DNA of 64,000 nucleotides from Zygnema cylindricum (Eukaryota > Streptophyta > Zygnematophyceae > Zygnematales > Zygnemataceae): contig JBBHKE010001558.1 of NCBI GenBank assembly GCA_037447655.1, positions 150,147 through 214,146 of the forward strand. The letters are read 5' to 3'. Positions 1 through 11,731 of the stretch are shown piece after piece. The notes beneath the pieces are model-generated. The model did not search any database. It was not told where the DNA came from and was given only the letters and a program-made list of their open reading frames with translations. Position numbers and translations under genes: made by a program. Numbering within the stretch: position 1 is the first letter of the stretch; each line of letters starts with the position of its first letter.

Positions 1-596
1 TTTCTGTAAACTACCCCACTTTTCGACTGATGGAACTTGAACCCTTAATCCGGCTGCGGTAGAAAAGCGTTGAGCAATAATTAATAATTTCTACTGGACC
101 GTACCCATTTTAACGTGAGAAATAGCTAAAATACTTTCCGCGCGCAACAAAACCAAACGGAGGGTGGGTGAAACAAAGGGTGGTTGAAATCGTGATTGGT
201 CAAAAACAAAGAAAATAAAGGAGATACGACAAAACAAAAGTGCCGTGCTGCTCTATGCTGCGCTGTACAGTATCGTGATGCAGCTTTGACTTGGTCAACG
301 CCCCTACGGCTGCCTTCATTGAGTTGCTTACTTTACAGGAAGCATATATCGACGGAGGGGAATCTGCTATTTTAACGGAAATGTTTTTAGCTGCGATATT
401 TTTACATAAGGGTGAAGTTCCATTTGACGAAAAGTGAGGTTGTTTACAGGAATTCGGACTTCTCCGTACTACGCCGTACCTCTTATTTTATTTTTATTTG
501 GAAAACAACATTGCAGAGTATCTTGCCAAAAGTCTCCAAAAGTATGGGAGTTAACAATGACCGTTGGATATTTTTTTCGCGAAGCATTCGCTTCGA
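1..596. other. spacer, no gene recognised
   Basis: AT-rich spacer with scattered GTAC words. The short open frames here show no recognisable domain, no codon-use signal and no homology that I can see to the elements further right. I see no RNA gene or LTR. Confidence 0.5.
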
Positions 597-598
597 TA

Positions 599-1136
599 CA
601 CCGCGCATCGTTATTAGTGTCAAAGTTTAAATAGTGTGTAAGTAAATATACCGTCGTGACGCTAATTAAGAATTTGAAAATTAAAAAAAAAAAGGTTTAT
701 TCTAATTTCAGGGATAACGCTAATTTGGAACAGCAAAAATGGAAAATTTTCTGTACGACTATAAACATTATTATATGTATTCGTACAAAAATTAAAAAAT
801 CGTACACCGTAGTGAAATTTAAATATCCGTACATGTGAGACTAATTTACGTGTCAGACCAATCCCGTTTTTTTAGCGCACGTTCCTATGCGTACGCGTCC
901 GATTTAATTCATTTTATGTAAAATTTTCACTTGAAAAGGTACATTTATGTACGGTCTGACATCGACCGTACACCACGCTATTTAGATCTTATTGAACTTT
1001 AGTTCTTTACGCTATTTTGTACGGTACCTCAATTAACGTCAAGGAAAAATTAAAATCATGTATCCTATTTGAGGAAAAAAATCAAAGTTTTAAGAACCCA
1101 AATTAGTGACTTTGACACTAATAACGATGCGCGGTG
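599..1136. mobile_element. MITE-like element, TA-flanked, copy 1
   Basis: About 540 bp bounded by perfect inverted repeats of about 28 bp beginning CACCGCGCATCG, with TA on both outer sides (597-598 and 1137-1138). No coding capacity is visible. The interior shares blocks with the MITE copies at 31.5-33.2 kb and 62.6-63.1 kb, including GTACGGTCTGA and ACCACGCTATTTA. TA flanks and short TIRs suggest a non-autonomous Tc1/mariner-like element, but the superfamily is an inference. Confidence 0.75.
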
Positions 1137-1139
1137 TAG

Positions 1140-1191
1140 TTTTCTGTAATTGGTGATGTACCTCGCGAGGTACATCGCCAATTACAGAAAA
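1140..1191. repeat. 52-bp near-perfect palindrome
   Basis: The two halves pair with a single mismatch (1154 against 1177) around the centre CCTCGCGAGG at 1161-1170, with no loop. It starts two bases after the TA at the right end of the adjacent MITE. It could be a tiny foldback element or part of a larger decayed inverted repeat. Confidence 0.8.
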
Positions 1192-2132
1192 GTTTGAGTC
1201 GCGACACGTTGGACAATGAGCATACGTGTCAAGATGGCAGCCAACGGAAATAAAAAAAAAAAATTCACACGATATGCGCATTCAAAATCCAACAAAAAAT
1301 ACAAACGAAATGTCGTAACGCACTTTCGTCACGCTATTTCTGTTAGCGTCCATTCGTCACACTATTTCTGACAACGCTCATTCGTCACGCGAAAAAACAA
1401 GAACTCTAAAAAGATGAGGTGGTATTGACAAGGCGTCTGCAAAGAGTACAAAAGTTGCGTTGAACGATGACCTGGTCCGCGCGTACATGGTACGCAAATG
1501 AAGATTTTTGGTCGGTGTGAAAATCATTAACGATTTTCAATATCCGATCTTAACTCACGTGGTACCACTAGATTATGAACAAGTGGATTACACACTCTCC
1601 GCAATGGAACTTTTTTCAAATTGTAGCATTCTGTAATGTCGGCCGTACAATTACAGAATGTCCTAATAGACCATCACCTAAAGGGTGGACTTCCATTAGC
1701 GAAAAAGTGGAGCTTTTTACTGACGGCCGTACCGCTTCGTACAAGTTCGTACAAAAAAAAAAATCAACGAAAAAAACATTACAGAAAAATGTCCAAGGTT
1801 GTAGGCGTAAATTAGGACCGTCGGATTTAAACACACTTTTATCCGTGACGCCACGTCACCAACCCTACAGTTTGTTAAGACCGTGCACAGGGAGGACAGT
1901 TCTCGAATACAGAACGTGTAAAAATAGGTCGCCCGGAAAATGAACAAAACATCCACGATGGGCGCGCGCATATGTGCGTACACGTCGCAAGGGCCATGTG
2001 CCTTCTGCCAAGGTGGCTGCGAATCCGCCGAAATTATCTCGTCACGCTCCCACCATCAAAGTTTGTCGCCGCCCTTTTGTCGTTGCGTTTTGAAATTTTG
2101 GGTAGTACATTTAATGCGCTCTGTACGAGTCA

Positions 2133-2205
2133 TTAATTACCTCCGCCGGTACAGATATTATCTCCGCGAGTACAGATATTACCTCCGTTCGTACAAATAT
2201 TGCAT
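2133..2205 (+). repeat. three imperfect tandem units of about 24 bp
   Basis: Three successive units follow the pattern TTAcCTCCGnnnGTACAGATA with small changes. No coding sense. Probably local slippage duplication. Confidence 0.6.
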
Positions 2206-3212
2206 TCTGACATTGCATTCGAAGATTCTTTCAAGATTTTAAGCATCAAATATTAACCTACGTGTTACCGACCAGAATAAGCCACGCAAATAAAAAGTGA
2301 TTTACAGACGCGACCTAATGGAAGGCACGCCCTTCAGTAATATTTTTCGTACAATTACTGAGACGCATAATGGAAGTCCACCCTAAGACAAATAAATTCG
2401 TACATAACTTTCGTAATGTCTATATGTAAGTATAAATGCATACATCTAAAAAAAAATTGGTGAGCAAGATCCCACCAGATATAATGAGACAAAATATTGC
2501 GATCCAAAATCTTTGCCGCCTGTCCAAAAATAAATTGAATCTTTCTTTTACTTCATCTTCGTGAAACCCTCCAATAGGAAAGTCAAAAAGTCACGCATTT
2601 GAAAAAAATATTGAAACTTTAGAAAGTACAACATTTTTCACACATTTTTGTCCTTCCCGAATTTTATTTCATGTTTAAAAATTATGGCAACGTGAATAAG
2701 GGTACGGCCCTATGTAATTGTAACTTAGAGAACTTACTTTGTATTTTAGCGTGGATCCAGCGGACCCGGAAATCGGGTGTCTCTCTGTTTACTCGAAATT
2801 ATTACTTAAGTTTGTGACTATTGTATAGGTCCACAATGCCCGTGACGGTTGTCACCGTGTACAATATGTCTTGCCGCACCTATTTTCGAAAAAAATTGAA
2901 GCGTCGCAAGACAGGTCGTAACTTTTGAAACGATTTGGCTTGTCGCATGTCATTGCGTGACACTGTAGACATACAACCTTGCAACCGTGGTTGTACGACA
3001 TGCCTTTGCGTAAACCTCTCCTGTCCAACCGCCATGATTTCGCAGATTTTTCCCCTTTACGTGAAATGACACTTCCCCATCATCGAGACCCCTACAAAAA
3101 ATAATCGTACAATGTGCATGCCGACGAAAACGAACAGCCCTGTACTTTTTCCAGTTGTCAAAAAAATTTGAAAACTTTTCACACGTGGAAATAAGTTTTT
3201 GTATTGGTGTAA

Positions 3213-3420
3213 ATGGTTCTACTTAGCTTAACACACATTACCGATGTGGTTTATGATAAGTTTGAAGATGACGTGACAGTGGGTCAAAAAAACACAAGAC
3301 GACAAAATTTCGTACATCTTAAGTTCAAGAATGACGCAAATTGTACTCTACAAATTTGCAATTTCTTCGTACGGTTTCAACTTAGGCAGTACGGCGCTAG
3401 GTTTTAAAGGAAAACGACAA
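3213..3420 (+). repeat. diverged dispersed repeat, copy 1
   Basis: Shares the ordered blocks GTGGGTC, AAGACGACAAA, TCTTAAGTTCAAGA and ACGCAAATTGTAC with diverged counterparts at 15905-16090 in the same orientation. Function unknown. It may be the remains of an old element into which later elements inserted. Confidence 0.35.
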
Positions 3421-4374
3421 AAAGAAACCCGAACTTAACCACATGGAGGCGGACCCTAATTTTGATTGGCCAAGAAGGACACTCAGTTCTTGCGTAGGAC
3501 CCACCAACTGGGACAAAGCGCAAAAAAATCATTTTATGACCGAAAACGACCCCTTTATGACCAAATGGAGATAACTCGTCACATGAGAATTTACCGGCCG
3601 CTAGAATAACAATTGACGCGACAAGCCAAAGGCAGCCGTTGTGAAAAAATACATCCGAACAAGGAAATTAAAAAAACATTTCATCCCTCCCAAATTTTGT
3701 TTTTTTTGTCCACGCTGTCAAATTTCCCTAAACTTCTGACATACTATAGTACAGTACTCTATTGTACTGTTGCCTTTCACGTGATCAAGACAGCGGCAAG
3801 ATGACTGGCTGATCTCATATTTTCAGTCAGCATCTGTAACTTAAAAAAAAAATCATTTCCAAAATTTGCATATTTGTTAATAAATACAAATATAGGTTGG
3901 CATGACGAATTGCCTTTTGGCACGACATTGGGAGCCAACCGTCCATCTCACACGTTACATCCGTGGTTCATGGTCAGGTTGCAACCCAAATCCAGAAACG
4001 AAATCGAATCTTGAAGCTTAATTTGGCGTAGCGTGACAATGTTTCTTCTGTCTCCATTTGCAGATTTTCTGATAATCTTTGCGTCGCCACGCAGCACCTT
4101 TCCAGAGTAAATCCGAAAGGTACAGTACACTAGTATAGGTATCTTACATGTGTCCCCGATAAATTTTGGGTGCCGCCGAATCAATGGCAACATATACCAT
4201 ACCGGAGGTCTCTAACTTGGTTGGGGAAGAGCACCGCGTCATGAAAAAGGACGAAGCTAGCTCGTCAGGACGTCGCTCGTGCTACAGTACCACGACAGTT
4301 CTTCTGGTATGACACGTATGGCAAACGTGTGCGTACATGGCATCACACACTGGTCAAGCGAGGGATGTACGGTT

Positions 4375-5366
4375 TGCAATTCTGTGTCCTCCATTAGACT
4401 ACAGAATACGAGAAGCCTCTAGGTAGATTTTTAACTAACCCACTTTCAACCACAACCACTTCTACCTAAGTAGACAAGTTGACAATTTGAGTGCACCCCT
4501 GTGAATCGTGGATTCCACTGAGTCCGTAGCAAAAAGAAACACAAAAAACGGCCAACCAACCGATAAGTTATAAGGTGGCAAAGATGCCAATTTATACAAA
4601 CTCTCAAAGAGAGAGGTGGTTGTCTACTCAAAAATTGTTAATTGCTAATCCCCTCTCACAACCCCTATCTACTGCAGCACAATCCAATCAAATAACTGTA
4701 AAGTACAGAAAGGTACTACAACGGATGTCCTTTCTGTATGACGTGTGTATGGCAAGGCCATTGAATGGACGCGTGTCCACATTTTACTCGTCTTTATGTT
4801 CCCTAAAATTCACGCGACAAAATGTTATCTCTCCACGTGGCGCCAGGTCATGCAACGTCCGAAAACCGCCAAAGTGACCATTCCGAGATCTCGGCGGCGA
4901 TATGTGTTGTTGGATCAACAACTGACATTTAATGTTAGCCGTCGAAATAAATGTCAGATTCATTTGTTTCGTGCGGGATCATGTTCGCACTATATATTAA
5001 ATAGTTTTATGTCCCCTCATTTGTAATGTCGTTAATCAGATTATGGATCATAATACAGTTTAAATAATTATCACACCCTATGTATTTTAACGAACTTCTA
5101 CGACAGCCCGGTTAGAGCTGACGGCTACACCTCGCTCTGCCTATCGAACGTTCGAGTCCTGCCGAACTCAACCTTTTGTTGAGAGTGATTTATGTCACTC
5201 TAGTTCTGCCTATGGAGCTAAGGCAGCCATGGCTCCACCACTCTTTCTCTCCTTCTGTGACTAAAGTGAGGGGGATAGAGGAAAGAGGTCAAGGCAGACT
5301 GCGTGCACTTTTCTACTAAGCTATTCAGACCAAGAAAATACTCCATAAAATCTAGTGATTTCATCA
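4375..5366 (-). repeat. Copia-B LTR, left arm
   Basis: A 992-bp LTR beginning TGCAATTCTGTG on the plus strand and ending in CA next to the pyrimidine-rich complement of a polypurine tract. It matches the 991-bp LTR at 14687-15677 in reverse orientation. It contains the conserved AGCCATGGCT palindrome, a GTAC-rich promoter-like core, a TATAAATTGG box, and an antisense tRNA-like module. Confidence 0.88.
5104..5177 (+). other. tRNA-like module antisense in Copia-B LTR
   Basis: A-box-like GCCCGGTTAGAGCTG, then B-box-like GTTCGAGTCC about 35 nt later, then TTTT at 5174-5177. It is antisense to the element. No good acceptor stem is visible, so it resembles a Pol III promoter or SINE-type head more than a working tRNA gene. 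Confidence 0.55.
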
Positions 5367-6388
5367 CTCTCTCCATATTTTCTAGTCTTATTTTAACTTT
5401 TCTTTCAATCCACATTTATCCCTACAATATTATAACTTAGGAGAGGGCACAGGTTTCGTCATCATGTCTGTCACCATTTCTTCATCAGACCTATACAAAA
5501 GATTCACAATTTTATTTTCAACTTTTTCCCATACAAAGCTCAATCTTATGTCCATATGCTTAGCTTTGAAATGATGTTTTGGATTGGTTGCAATTGCACT
5601 GGCAGCCTGATTATCTCAAAAGACTTCATGCACACCCTCCTTAATTTACCCCAGTTCTTGCAACAAAGACTTGACCCACATCAACTCTTTCACAGCAGAA
5701 CAAGAGGCCATATACTCAGCCTCCACGGTAGACTGAGCAACCACCTTTTGTTGCTTGCTGCTCCAACAGCAAGCACCTTCCCCCACATACAACACATACC
5801 CAGAAGTGCACCTTGTCATAGGTGCATCTCCATAACTGGCATCACTCCAAGTAGTGATATCAGTGAGCTCTCCTACCAAATGCAACCATAACTCTCTAGT
5901 TCCCACCAGATAATTCATTACTCTCTTGGCCGACTCCGAGTCTCTCTTTCTATGATCATTAAGACTCCTACTGAGAACTCCAACGGCTACCGCTATGTCT
6001 AGCTTGGTATAGTTCATAAATTATATTGGACTTCCTACATCTTGCATGTAAGTGATAGACATCGTATACTCTCTCTCTTCTGGACTAATTTGATCATCTA
6101 AAATTATCACTCCTCCCTTTACACTTCCATCACTTACTTTTTTCATGTCCATGGGAGTGGTACAACTATTTGCCTTTTCTATCTAGAATTTCTCAAGTAT
6201 ACTACCTATTGCTTCTTTCTGAGTAAGTCTAATGATCCTTTTCCCCCTATCTCTCTCCATTTGGATTCCCAAAATATATCTTGCCTCCCCTAAATCCTTC
6301 ATGTCAAAATCTGTTTCTAAGATCATTCTTTAACTTATTGATCTTTTCCAAAGACTTACTTAACAACAACAGATCATCCACATAAGTT
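5367..6388 (-). pseudogene. Copia-B pol remnant (RT 3' half and RNase H), left arm
   Basis: Minus-strand copia pol fragment. YVDDLL of the RT active site is coded near 6373-6384, followed by KDLGEA-type sequence, the TPMD linker, a NCTKLDIAVAVGVLSRSL-like stretch, and RNase H motifs TTWSDASYGDAP and QKVVAQSTVEAEYMA. One longer open segment lies at 5646-6017. Everything upstream of YVDD (gag, protease, integrase) is missing because the sequence flips orientation at about 6388. Stops and indels make it non-functional. Confidence 0.85.
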
Positions 6389-6445
6389 GCAAACAGTTGT
6401 ACCACTCCCATAGACTTGAAAAAAGTAAGTCATGGAAGTGTAGAG
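6389..6445 (+). pseudogene. Copia-B pol remnant, start of right arm
   Basis: Plus-strand start of the right arm, reading like the RT-RNase H linker (GTTGTACCACTCCCATAG equals the complement of the left-arm block near 6150-6170). It ends at the TAGAG target duplication (6441-6445) of Copia-A and resumes at 12624. Confidence 0.75.
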
Positions 6446-7303
6446 TGTTGAAAAGAGGTAATTAACAGTTCACTTCCCTATTTTAGTTTTGTTTTAAAGA
6501 AAGAGAGTAAGGATCAAAGGCGCGCCATGGCTGCCGCCATATTTAGAAAGTGGCAGTTTTTGCAGTTAAGGGTGTTTTGGCTAAAATGATGCCCAGGTCT
6601 AGATTTGAACCTGTGACCTCTAGATTTCTTTATAGCCTAACGCCTTAACCATTAAGGCGTTACGAAACGATACACGTCATGGTTTTCATAAATATATAAA
6701 CATTAACGAAACAGCTAATTAACAGCAGACTAACCAAAAGGAGCAATTTCTGCATGTACGCGAATCTAAACCGTGTAAAATATGTTTTGATCGGACGGCC
6801 GGCATTATAGCCGCCACGCGAAGTGAGTTTTTTGGCGGCATACGGATATAGCGTCACGCGGTGCCACGTGGCGCCACATTATTTGATACCGGAGAAGATG
6901 GGAGGAGGAACCATGGCTTCCGATATGACAGGTGTCACCTTGTAGACCTTGTCGTACAATGGTTGTACAATAAGTACATCGCCCATTGTACCTTCTTGTA
7001 CTTTATAGTGTTCCTATTGGACTAGGGTTTAATAGTAGGTAGTCGTGAGTAGGCAGACCGAGACTTAGTAATATTTAGGTAGCATCTTTGACCAGCCATA
7101 ACTTACTGCTCGGGTGAGCAAATTCAGTGATTCTTTTTGCGTTTGACTCAAAGGAGTCTTGTCCTCACAAGGGTGAGATTGGTCAGTATATTTGTGTGCC
7201 TGGGTGGCACTTATTCAGCGGGAAAGTAGAAGGGGCAAATATTATCCTAGAGGCTTTACATAGGCTGCTCATTCTGTGGGTCAATGGAGACCACAGAATT
7301 TCA
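6446..7303 (+). repeat. Copia-A 5' LTR
   Basis: Starts TGTTGAAAAGAGG and ends TTTCA. It contains GCGCCATGGCTGCCGCC, an antisense tRNA-like module and a GTAC-rich core with ATTGG. Compared with the 3' LTR it lacks 34 nt (equivalent of about 12367-12400) in the expected promoter/start region. Its last 20 bp already encode the first gag codons (METTEF). Confidence 0.93.
6583..6660 (-). other. tRNA-like module antisense in Copia-A 5' LTR
   Basis: On the minus strand: A-box-like CGCCTTAATGGTTAAGGCG, then GGTTCAAATC (B box, plus 6602-6611), then a TTTT run (plus AAAA 6583-6586). This is the most tRNA-like copy in A-box and B-box sequence. A complete cloverleaf was not established. Confidence 0.6.
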
Positions 7304-7553
7304 AGTTATGGGCCCACCCTCTAGGGTGCCCGTATTTGATGGATCAGACTTTATTTATTGGGAAATTATGATGGAGGGAGAACTATATGAGAAGAATCTA
7401 TGGGGCATAGTGTCTGGACAAATTCGATGCCCACCTCCACCTGGGTTTGGAGGGACACGTTTTTCTGGCACCTCCGCCTCTACAGTTGGTAGAACAGCTG
7501 CCTCTATCACCGAGGATGAAGATGAGGAAGGAGAAGAGATTGTCATGGAATGA
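7284..7553 (+). pseudogene. Copia-A gag, N-terminal segment
   Basis: Starts inside the 5' LTR (METTEFQ) and reads through the primer-binding site as VMGPPSRVPVFDGSDFIYWEIMM, the usual copia gag opening with an aromatic FIYWE motif. It ends at a TGA after an acidic EDEDEEGEE stretch. The frame continues beyond the stop into the rest of gag, so the stop is a disabling point change. Gag would form the cytoplasmic particle. Confidence 0.85.
7304..7318 (+). promoter_or_regulatory. primer-binding site, half-tRNA-iMet type
   Basis: AGTTATGGGCCCACC immediately follows the 5' LTR. Apart from the first base it is complementary to the anticodon arm of plant initiator tRNA-Met (GGUGGGCCCAUAACC), as in Drosophila copia, Ty5 and Osser, which prime from a cleaved half tRNA. 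There is no TGG-starting site for the tRNA 3' end. The site lies inside the gag reading frame and encodes VMGPPS. Confidence 0.75.
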
Positions 7554-8342
7554 TAAAAGGAAGGAGTTGCAACTCAAGTAACACCATTGCCTTAGGCGAT
7601 AGCGGCAGCAGCACCACCAAAAACGGCGACAAGGGTTCAGACCGAAAGATCAGAGTATGAAAAGTGGAACTACAAAGACAAGGTTGCTAAGCTCTTAATT
7701 CTTAAAAGTGTAGCAAAGGGCATTGCCATTCCCCTTATGGATATCAAATATTCATCTCAGATTTGGATATCACTAGTTAACAAACATAAGAGTGGATCAT
7801 TGCAGCAGCAACAGTTGGCAGAAAATAAGATTGCAGCTTATACTTATAAGGGAGGAAGTATGGATAATTATTGCAATAATTTAGGAGCATTGTTTGGAGA
7901 GTTATAGAGTGCAGGTAACTCATGGTCTGAGAGACAAAGAGTGAACACATTAATGATGAAACTACCTGAAGAGTATGAGAATATCATTAACCGATTGCAG
8001 GACATATGAGATAGCAATTGGAATTGGGATGACACTGTGGGAATGATTTTAGTGAAAGAAAGCACCATAGAGTTTAGGAGAGGGAGTCCAAGTGTTCAAG
8101 CATTGTCTGCAAGAGCTGATTGGCGGAAGCGTGATGAGGAGAGAGGGAAAGATCCCTATCGAAACTTTGGTGGAAGAGGACAAGGAGGTGGCAGATTTGA
8201 TAGACAGGGGAGAGGAACTTCTCGAGGAGGATTATGTCACTTCTGCAAGAAATCGGGACACTATATGGCAGATTGTGTCAGACTTGCCGATCTTCGACTG
8301 AAAGATGGTCAAGGAACCTCAAAGGACGGAGGAAAGAAATAG
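7554..8342 (+). pseudogene. Copia-A gag, UBN2 and zinc-knuckle part
   Basis: Continues gag: KWNYKDKVAKLLILKSV, then YTYKGGSMDNYCNNL and MMKLPEEYENIINRL, typical of the copia gag UBN2 domain, interrupted by TAG near 7905 and TGA near 8008. The open part from 8037 has a basic linker (WRKRDEERGKDPYRNFGG) and an intact CCHC knuckle CHFCKKSGHYMADC. It ends with TAG at 8340-8342, after which the same frame continues toward protease. Confidence 0.85.
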
Positions 8343-8372
8343 GCTTTCCTGACTCAAGTTCTTGATGAGGAA

Positions 8373-9425
8373 GTGGAAGAAAAAACTGAACCTGAAGAGG
8401 AGCTTGAGGAGCTTCTCCTTAATCCGAAAAACACTGAAAAGCAAGTCGACATTCCACGGAGACAAAAGTGTGCTTTCGGAGGTAAGAGGGATCCACCCAA
8501 GGATGGGTGGATCATAGACTCAGGGGCTTCAATGCGTATGTGCAAAGATAAGCGGTGGTTCACTAAACTGAGAAAGATCCCAACAGTTGAGATAGAGTAC
8601 GGAGATGGTAGAGTGGAAACCACAAGTCTTGTTGGAGCTGTTGACTTGAAGGTTCTAGTTGATGGAAAGGCCTCAATTGTAACACTCTCAGACGTTCTTT
8701 ACATTCCACAACTTAGCAAGAACCTAGTCTCAACAGCTGTCCTATATGAAAAGGAGTTTGAAACAGGAACTAGGAAAGGAATCTTCACAGCAAGCTTTGA
8801 TAATGAGGTTTATTTCATAGCTGAGAAGGGCAGTGAAGGAATGTTCAGAATTGTACTTTGCAATGAAAAGAGTGTTCTCTACTCGTGTGCAAGTGAGATG
8901 ATGCTTTGGCATAAAAGGTTGGGGCATGTGCATCTAGATAGATTAAAGAAAATGAAGAAAAAGGGAATAGTGGAGGGTATTACTTTTGAAGATGATGAGA
9001 CCTTTGATGATTGTAGTGGATGTGCCCAAGGGAAGATTCATAGACTTTCATTTCCAAAGGCAACCACATTTAGGATAGAGAAATTATTAGATCTAGTTCA
9101 CACTGATGTTTGGGGACCTGCTAGGTATGTTTCACATGGGGGGAAGAGATGGATGTTAACTATCATAGATGATTGGTCTAGATACACGAAGGTATACTTT
9201 CTCAGACATAAGTCAGAGGTATTAAGATGTTTCAAAGAGTATAAAGTATGGAGTGAAAAGCTACATGAAACCTCAATAAAAGAGATAAGAAGTGATAATG
9301 GGAAAGAATACACCTCAAGGGATTTTGAAGAATATCTTAAAGAAGAAGGAATTCATCATGAGAAAACTGTTCCCTATAATCCGGAACAAAATGGAGTAGC
9401 AGAAAGAGTGAATAGAACTTTATGA
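8373..9425 (+). pseudogene. Copia-A protease and integrase core
   Basis: A 350-codon open segment. Aspartic protease signature WIIDSGASM at about residues 46-54. GAG-pre-integrase LWHKRLGHVHLDRLKKM with the downstream DCSGCAQGK forms the HHCC zinc module. Integrase core: HTDVWGPA (first Asp), RSDNGKEY (second Asp) and PEQNGVAER (Glu), so all three catalytic residues are present. It ends at a TGA after NRTL; the following sequence continues in frame as integrase, so the stop is secondary. Confidence 0.9.
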
Positions 9426-9428
9426 GAT

Positions 9429-10151
9429 ATGTCCAGAAGTATGTTAAGTGATAAGAGGATAGGGCTGCAGTTTTGGGCTGAGTCTATGAACTATGCTAAT
9501 TTCATCAAAAATAGAGTCCTAACTTCAGCAAATAAGGAGGAAACTCCGTATGAGAGGTGGACAGGAAGAAAGCCTGATTTGTCTAGTTTGAGAGTGTTCG
9601 GAAGTCAAGTCTACAGTTTGGATTTCGATAAGACTAAATGGATGTTAGAGGGAAGAGGGAAACCAAGATATCTTGTAGGATATGATGAGAGCACAAAAGG
9701 ATACCGAGTGTATGACTTGAAAAAGAGAGATATAAATTTGGTAAAACACATAGTGGTGATGAATGAAAAGAAGTCCATTGATTCATTCAAATATAATAAG
9801 ATAGTCAAAATCAGATTTGAAACGGATCAGTTTTGTGACTTTCACTTTGAAAATGAAGAGAAGGAAGAGGGAGAAAAAGAAAAATCTTCAGATCTACCAA
9901 AGGAGAAGGAGGAAAGGACAACATCCGAGGCAACGCCACAATACGAAATGGAAACCGATGAGGAACTTGATGAGACACCGGAATTGGAAGATAGGGAAGC
10001 TGAAAATCTCTCAAAACGAAACCCAAGGATGCCTTCCATACCGGCGTCCGATTTTGAAGGGGGAAGAAGAAGAAGTAAACGACTTCAAGAAAGACAAGTA
10101 AATAACCAACTCACAAAGATGTCTCACCCAGATGAACCTCAAACATACTAA
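9429..10151 (+). pseudogene. Copia-A integrase C-terminal part and linker
   Basis: Follows the TGA. SRSMLSDKRIGLQFWAESM and NRVLTSANKEETPYERW are the conserved copia segment after the catalytic Glu. FGSQVYSLD and GYDESTKGYRVYDL mark the integrase C-terminal region. Then comes a charged Glu/Lys-rich linker and RRSKRLQERQ before reverse transcriptase. It ends at a TAA (10149-10151), after which RT starts in the same reading direction. Confidence 0.88.
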
Positions 10152-10964
10152 GAGGCCATAAACACTCCAGAAAGTAGCCGGTGGATCACAGCTATAAATG
10201 AAGAAATGGCCTCTATCATGGAAGCCAATACATGGGAGTTGGTGGATTGTCCACCGGACCGAAAACCGATCGGATGTAAGTGGGTGTTTAAACTTAAATT
10301 AAACCCGGATAATACCATTGAGAGGTACAAAGCTAGGTTAGTTGCAAAAGGTTATACACAGAAAGAGGGGATAGACTACGAAGAAACCTTTGCACTTGTA
10401 GTCAGATTTCCTTCTGTTAGAATCCTTTTAAGTATAGCCGCAGCGAAGGATATGGAAATCCACCAGATGGATATTAAAACTGCCTTTTTGCACGGAGAGT
10501 TGGAAGAAGAAATTTACATGAGGCAACCGAAAGGATTCGTGGAAAGTGGGGAAGAAAACAAAGTTTGCAAACTGATAAAATCACTCTATGGGCTTAAGCA
10601 AGCCGCGCGACAGTGGAATATAAAGCTCGACGAATTTCTGACCGGTTTGGGGTATATCAGAATAAGTTCAGATCACTCTATATATTTATTTGAGGATGAG
10701 AATGGAGTGATATTTATTGTTTTTTATGTGGATGATTTGTTGGTCTTAAGCAAGTCCTTAGATAAAATTAACAAACTAAAACGGGATCTTAGAAGCAATT
10801 TTGATATGAAAGATCTTGGCGAAGCAAAGTACATTTTGGGAATTCAAATGGAGAGAGATAGAGGGAATAGAATTATAAGACTCACTCAAAAAGAAGCAAT
10901 CGGTAATATGCTAGAAACTTTCATATGGAGAAAGCAAACGGATGTACTACTCCCATGGATTTGA
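10152..10964 (+). pseudogene. Copia-A reverse transcriptase
   Basis: RVT_2-type copia RT: WELVDCPPDRKPIGCKWVFK, ARLVAKGYTQKEGIDYEETF, MDIKTAFLHGELEEEIYMRQP, LYGLKQAARQW and the active site FYVDDLLVLSK. A frameshift near 10920-10964 moves the C-terminal part into another frame. Another copia at 21.0-21.5 kb has the same motif order. Confidence 0.92.
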
Positions 10965-11365
10965 AGAAAGTGAGTGAGGGGAGTGAAGAGGGAGGAATAT
11001 TCATCATTAATGATGAGATGGACGAGATAGAAAGAAAATTTATGGAAAATATCCCTTATCGGCAGATTGTAGGCAGTTTAATTTATTTTATGAACTGTAC
11101 CCGTCCGGATATAGCTGCAGCTGTAGGTGTCCTTAGTAGAAATCTAAATGAACCAAGAAAGAGAGATTGGGAGGCTGCCAATAGGGTGATGAGGAATCTG
11201 GTGACGACAAGGGAATTATGGTTGCATTTGGGAGGGGAGCACACTGACATCACCACTTGGAGTGATGCCAGTTATGACGATGTGCCTTTAAGGAGGTGTA
11301 CGACTGTTATGTGTTGCAAATTGGATCCGGTGCATGTTGTTGGAGTAGCAAGCAACAAAAAGTAG
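10925..11365 (+). pseudogene. Copia-A RT-RNase H connection
   Basis: Continues after the frameshift: KANGCTTPMDLKK, IPYRQIVGSLIYFMNCTRPD and AAAVGVLSRNL, the conserved copia connection domain, then TTWSDASYDD with the first RNase H aspartate. It goes out of frame at RRCTT, where the next segment takes over. Confidence 0.88.
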
Positions 11366-11718
11366 TTGCTCAGTCCACTATGGAGGCTGAATACATGGCT
11401 TCCTGTGCTGCCACCAAAGAATTAATGTGGGTTAAATCTCTTCTTGAAGAACTTGGGTTCATGAAGTCTGGAACTCAAAATGTTTTTTGTGATAATCAAG
11501 CTGCTATCTCGATTGCAGCTAATCCGAAACATCACTTCAAAGCTAAGCATATGGATATTAGACTAAGTTTTCTCAGAGAGAAGGTAGAAAATAAAATTAT
11601 TAAACTGGTTCATAAAACTGATAGAGAAATAATTGCAGACATGATGATAAAAGCAGTACCTTCCCCTAAGTTGATTTATTGCAGAGAAAACTGTGGATTA
11701 AAATTGAAAAGTGACTAG
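11296..11718 (+). pseudogene. Copia-A RNase H, C-terminal part
   Basis: CCWSSKQQKVVAQSTMEAEYMA (catalytic Glu region), VFCDNQAAISIAANPKHH (catalytic Asp) and KAKHMDIRLSFLREKVE, then ADMMIKAVPSPKLI. The frame ends with TAG at 11716-11718 just before the polypurine tract and 3' LTR. Confidence 0.88.
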
Positions 11719-11721
11719 GAA

Positions 11722-11731
11722 TTAAGGGGAG
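11722..11731 (+). promoter_or_regulatory. polypurine tract of Copia-A
   Basis: TTAAGGGGAG directly before the 3' LTR start (TGTTGAAAAG). It is the expected plus-strand priming site. The same AAGGGGAG precedes LTRs of Copia-B and, in complement, of Copia-C and D. Confidence 0.75.

Larger units (their letters stand above)
1194..4374. other. spacer, no gene recognised
   Basis: About 3.2 kb without a recognisable gene. Open frames are short and look random. The stretch is rich in GTAC, includes a small tandem repeat (2133-2205), and near 3213-3420 resembles, at roughly 70 percent by eye, the sequence at 15905-16090 on the other side of the Copia-B inverted pair. Confidence 0.5.

Noticed and set aside
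434-838. Short plus-strand open frames near the left edge
   Set aside because: Fewer than 75 codons, no domain, random-looking composition, and they overlap a MITE end.
5104-5177. Genuine tRNA gene
   Set aside because: A-box and B-box are fair, but no proper acceptor stem is formed and the module repeats in each LTR, so it is listed as tRNA-like only.
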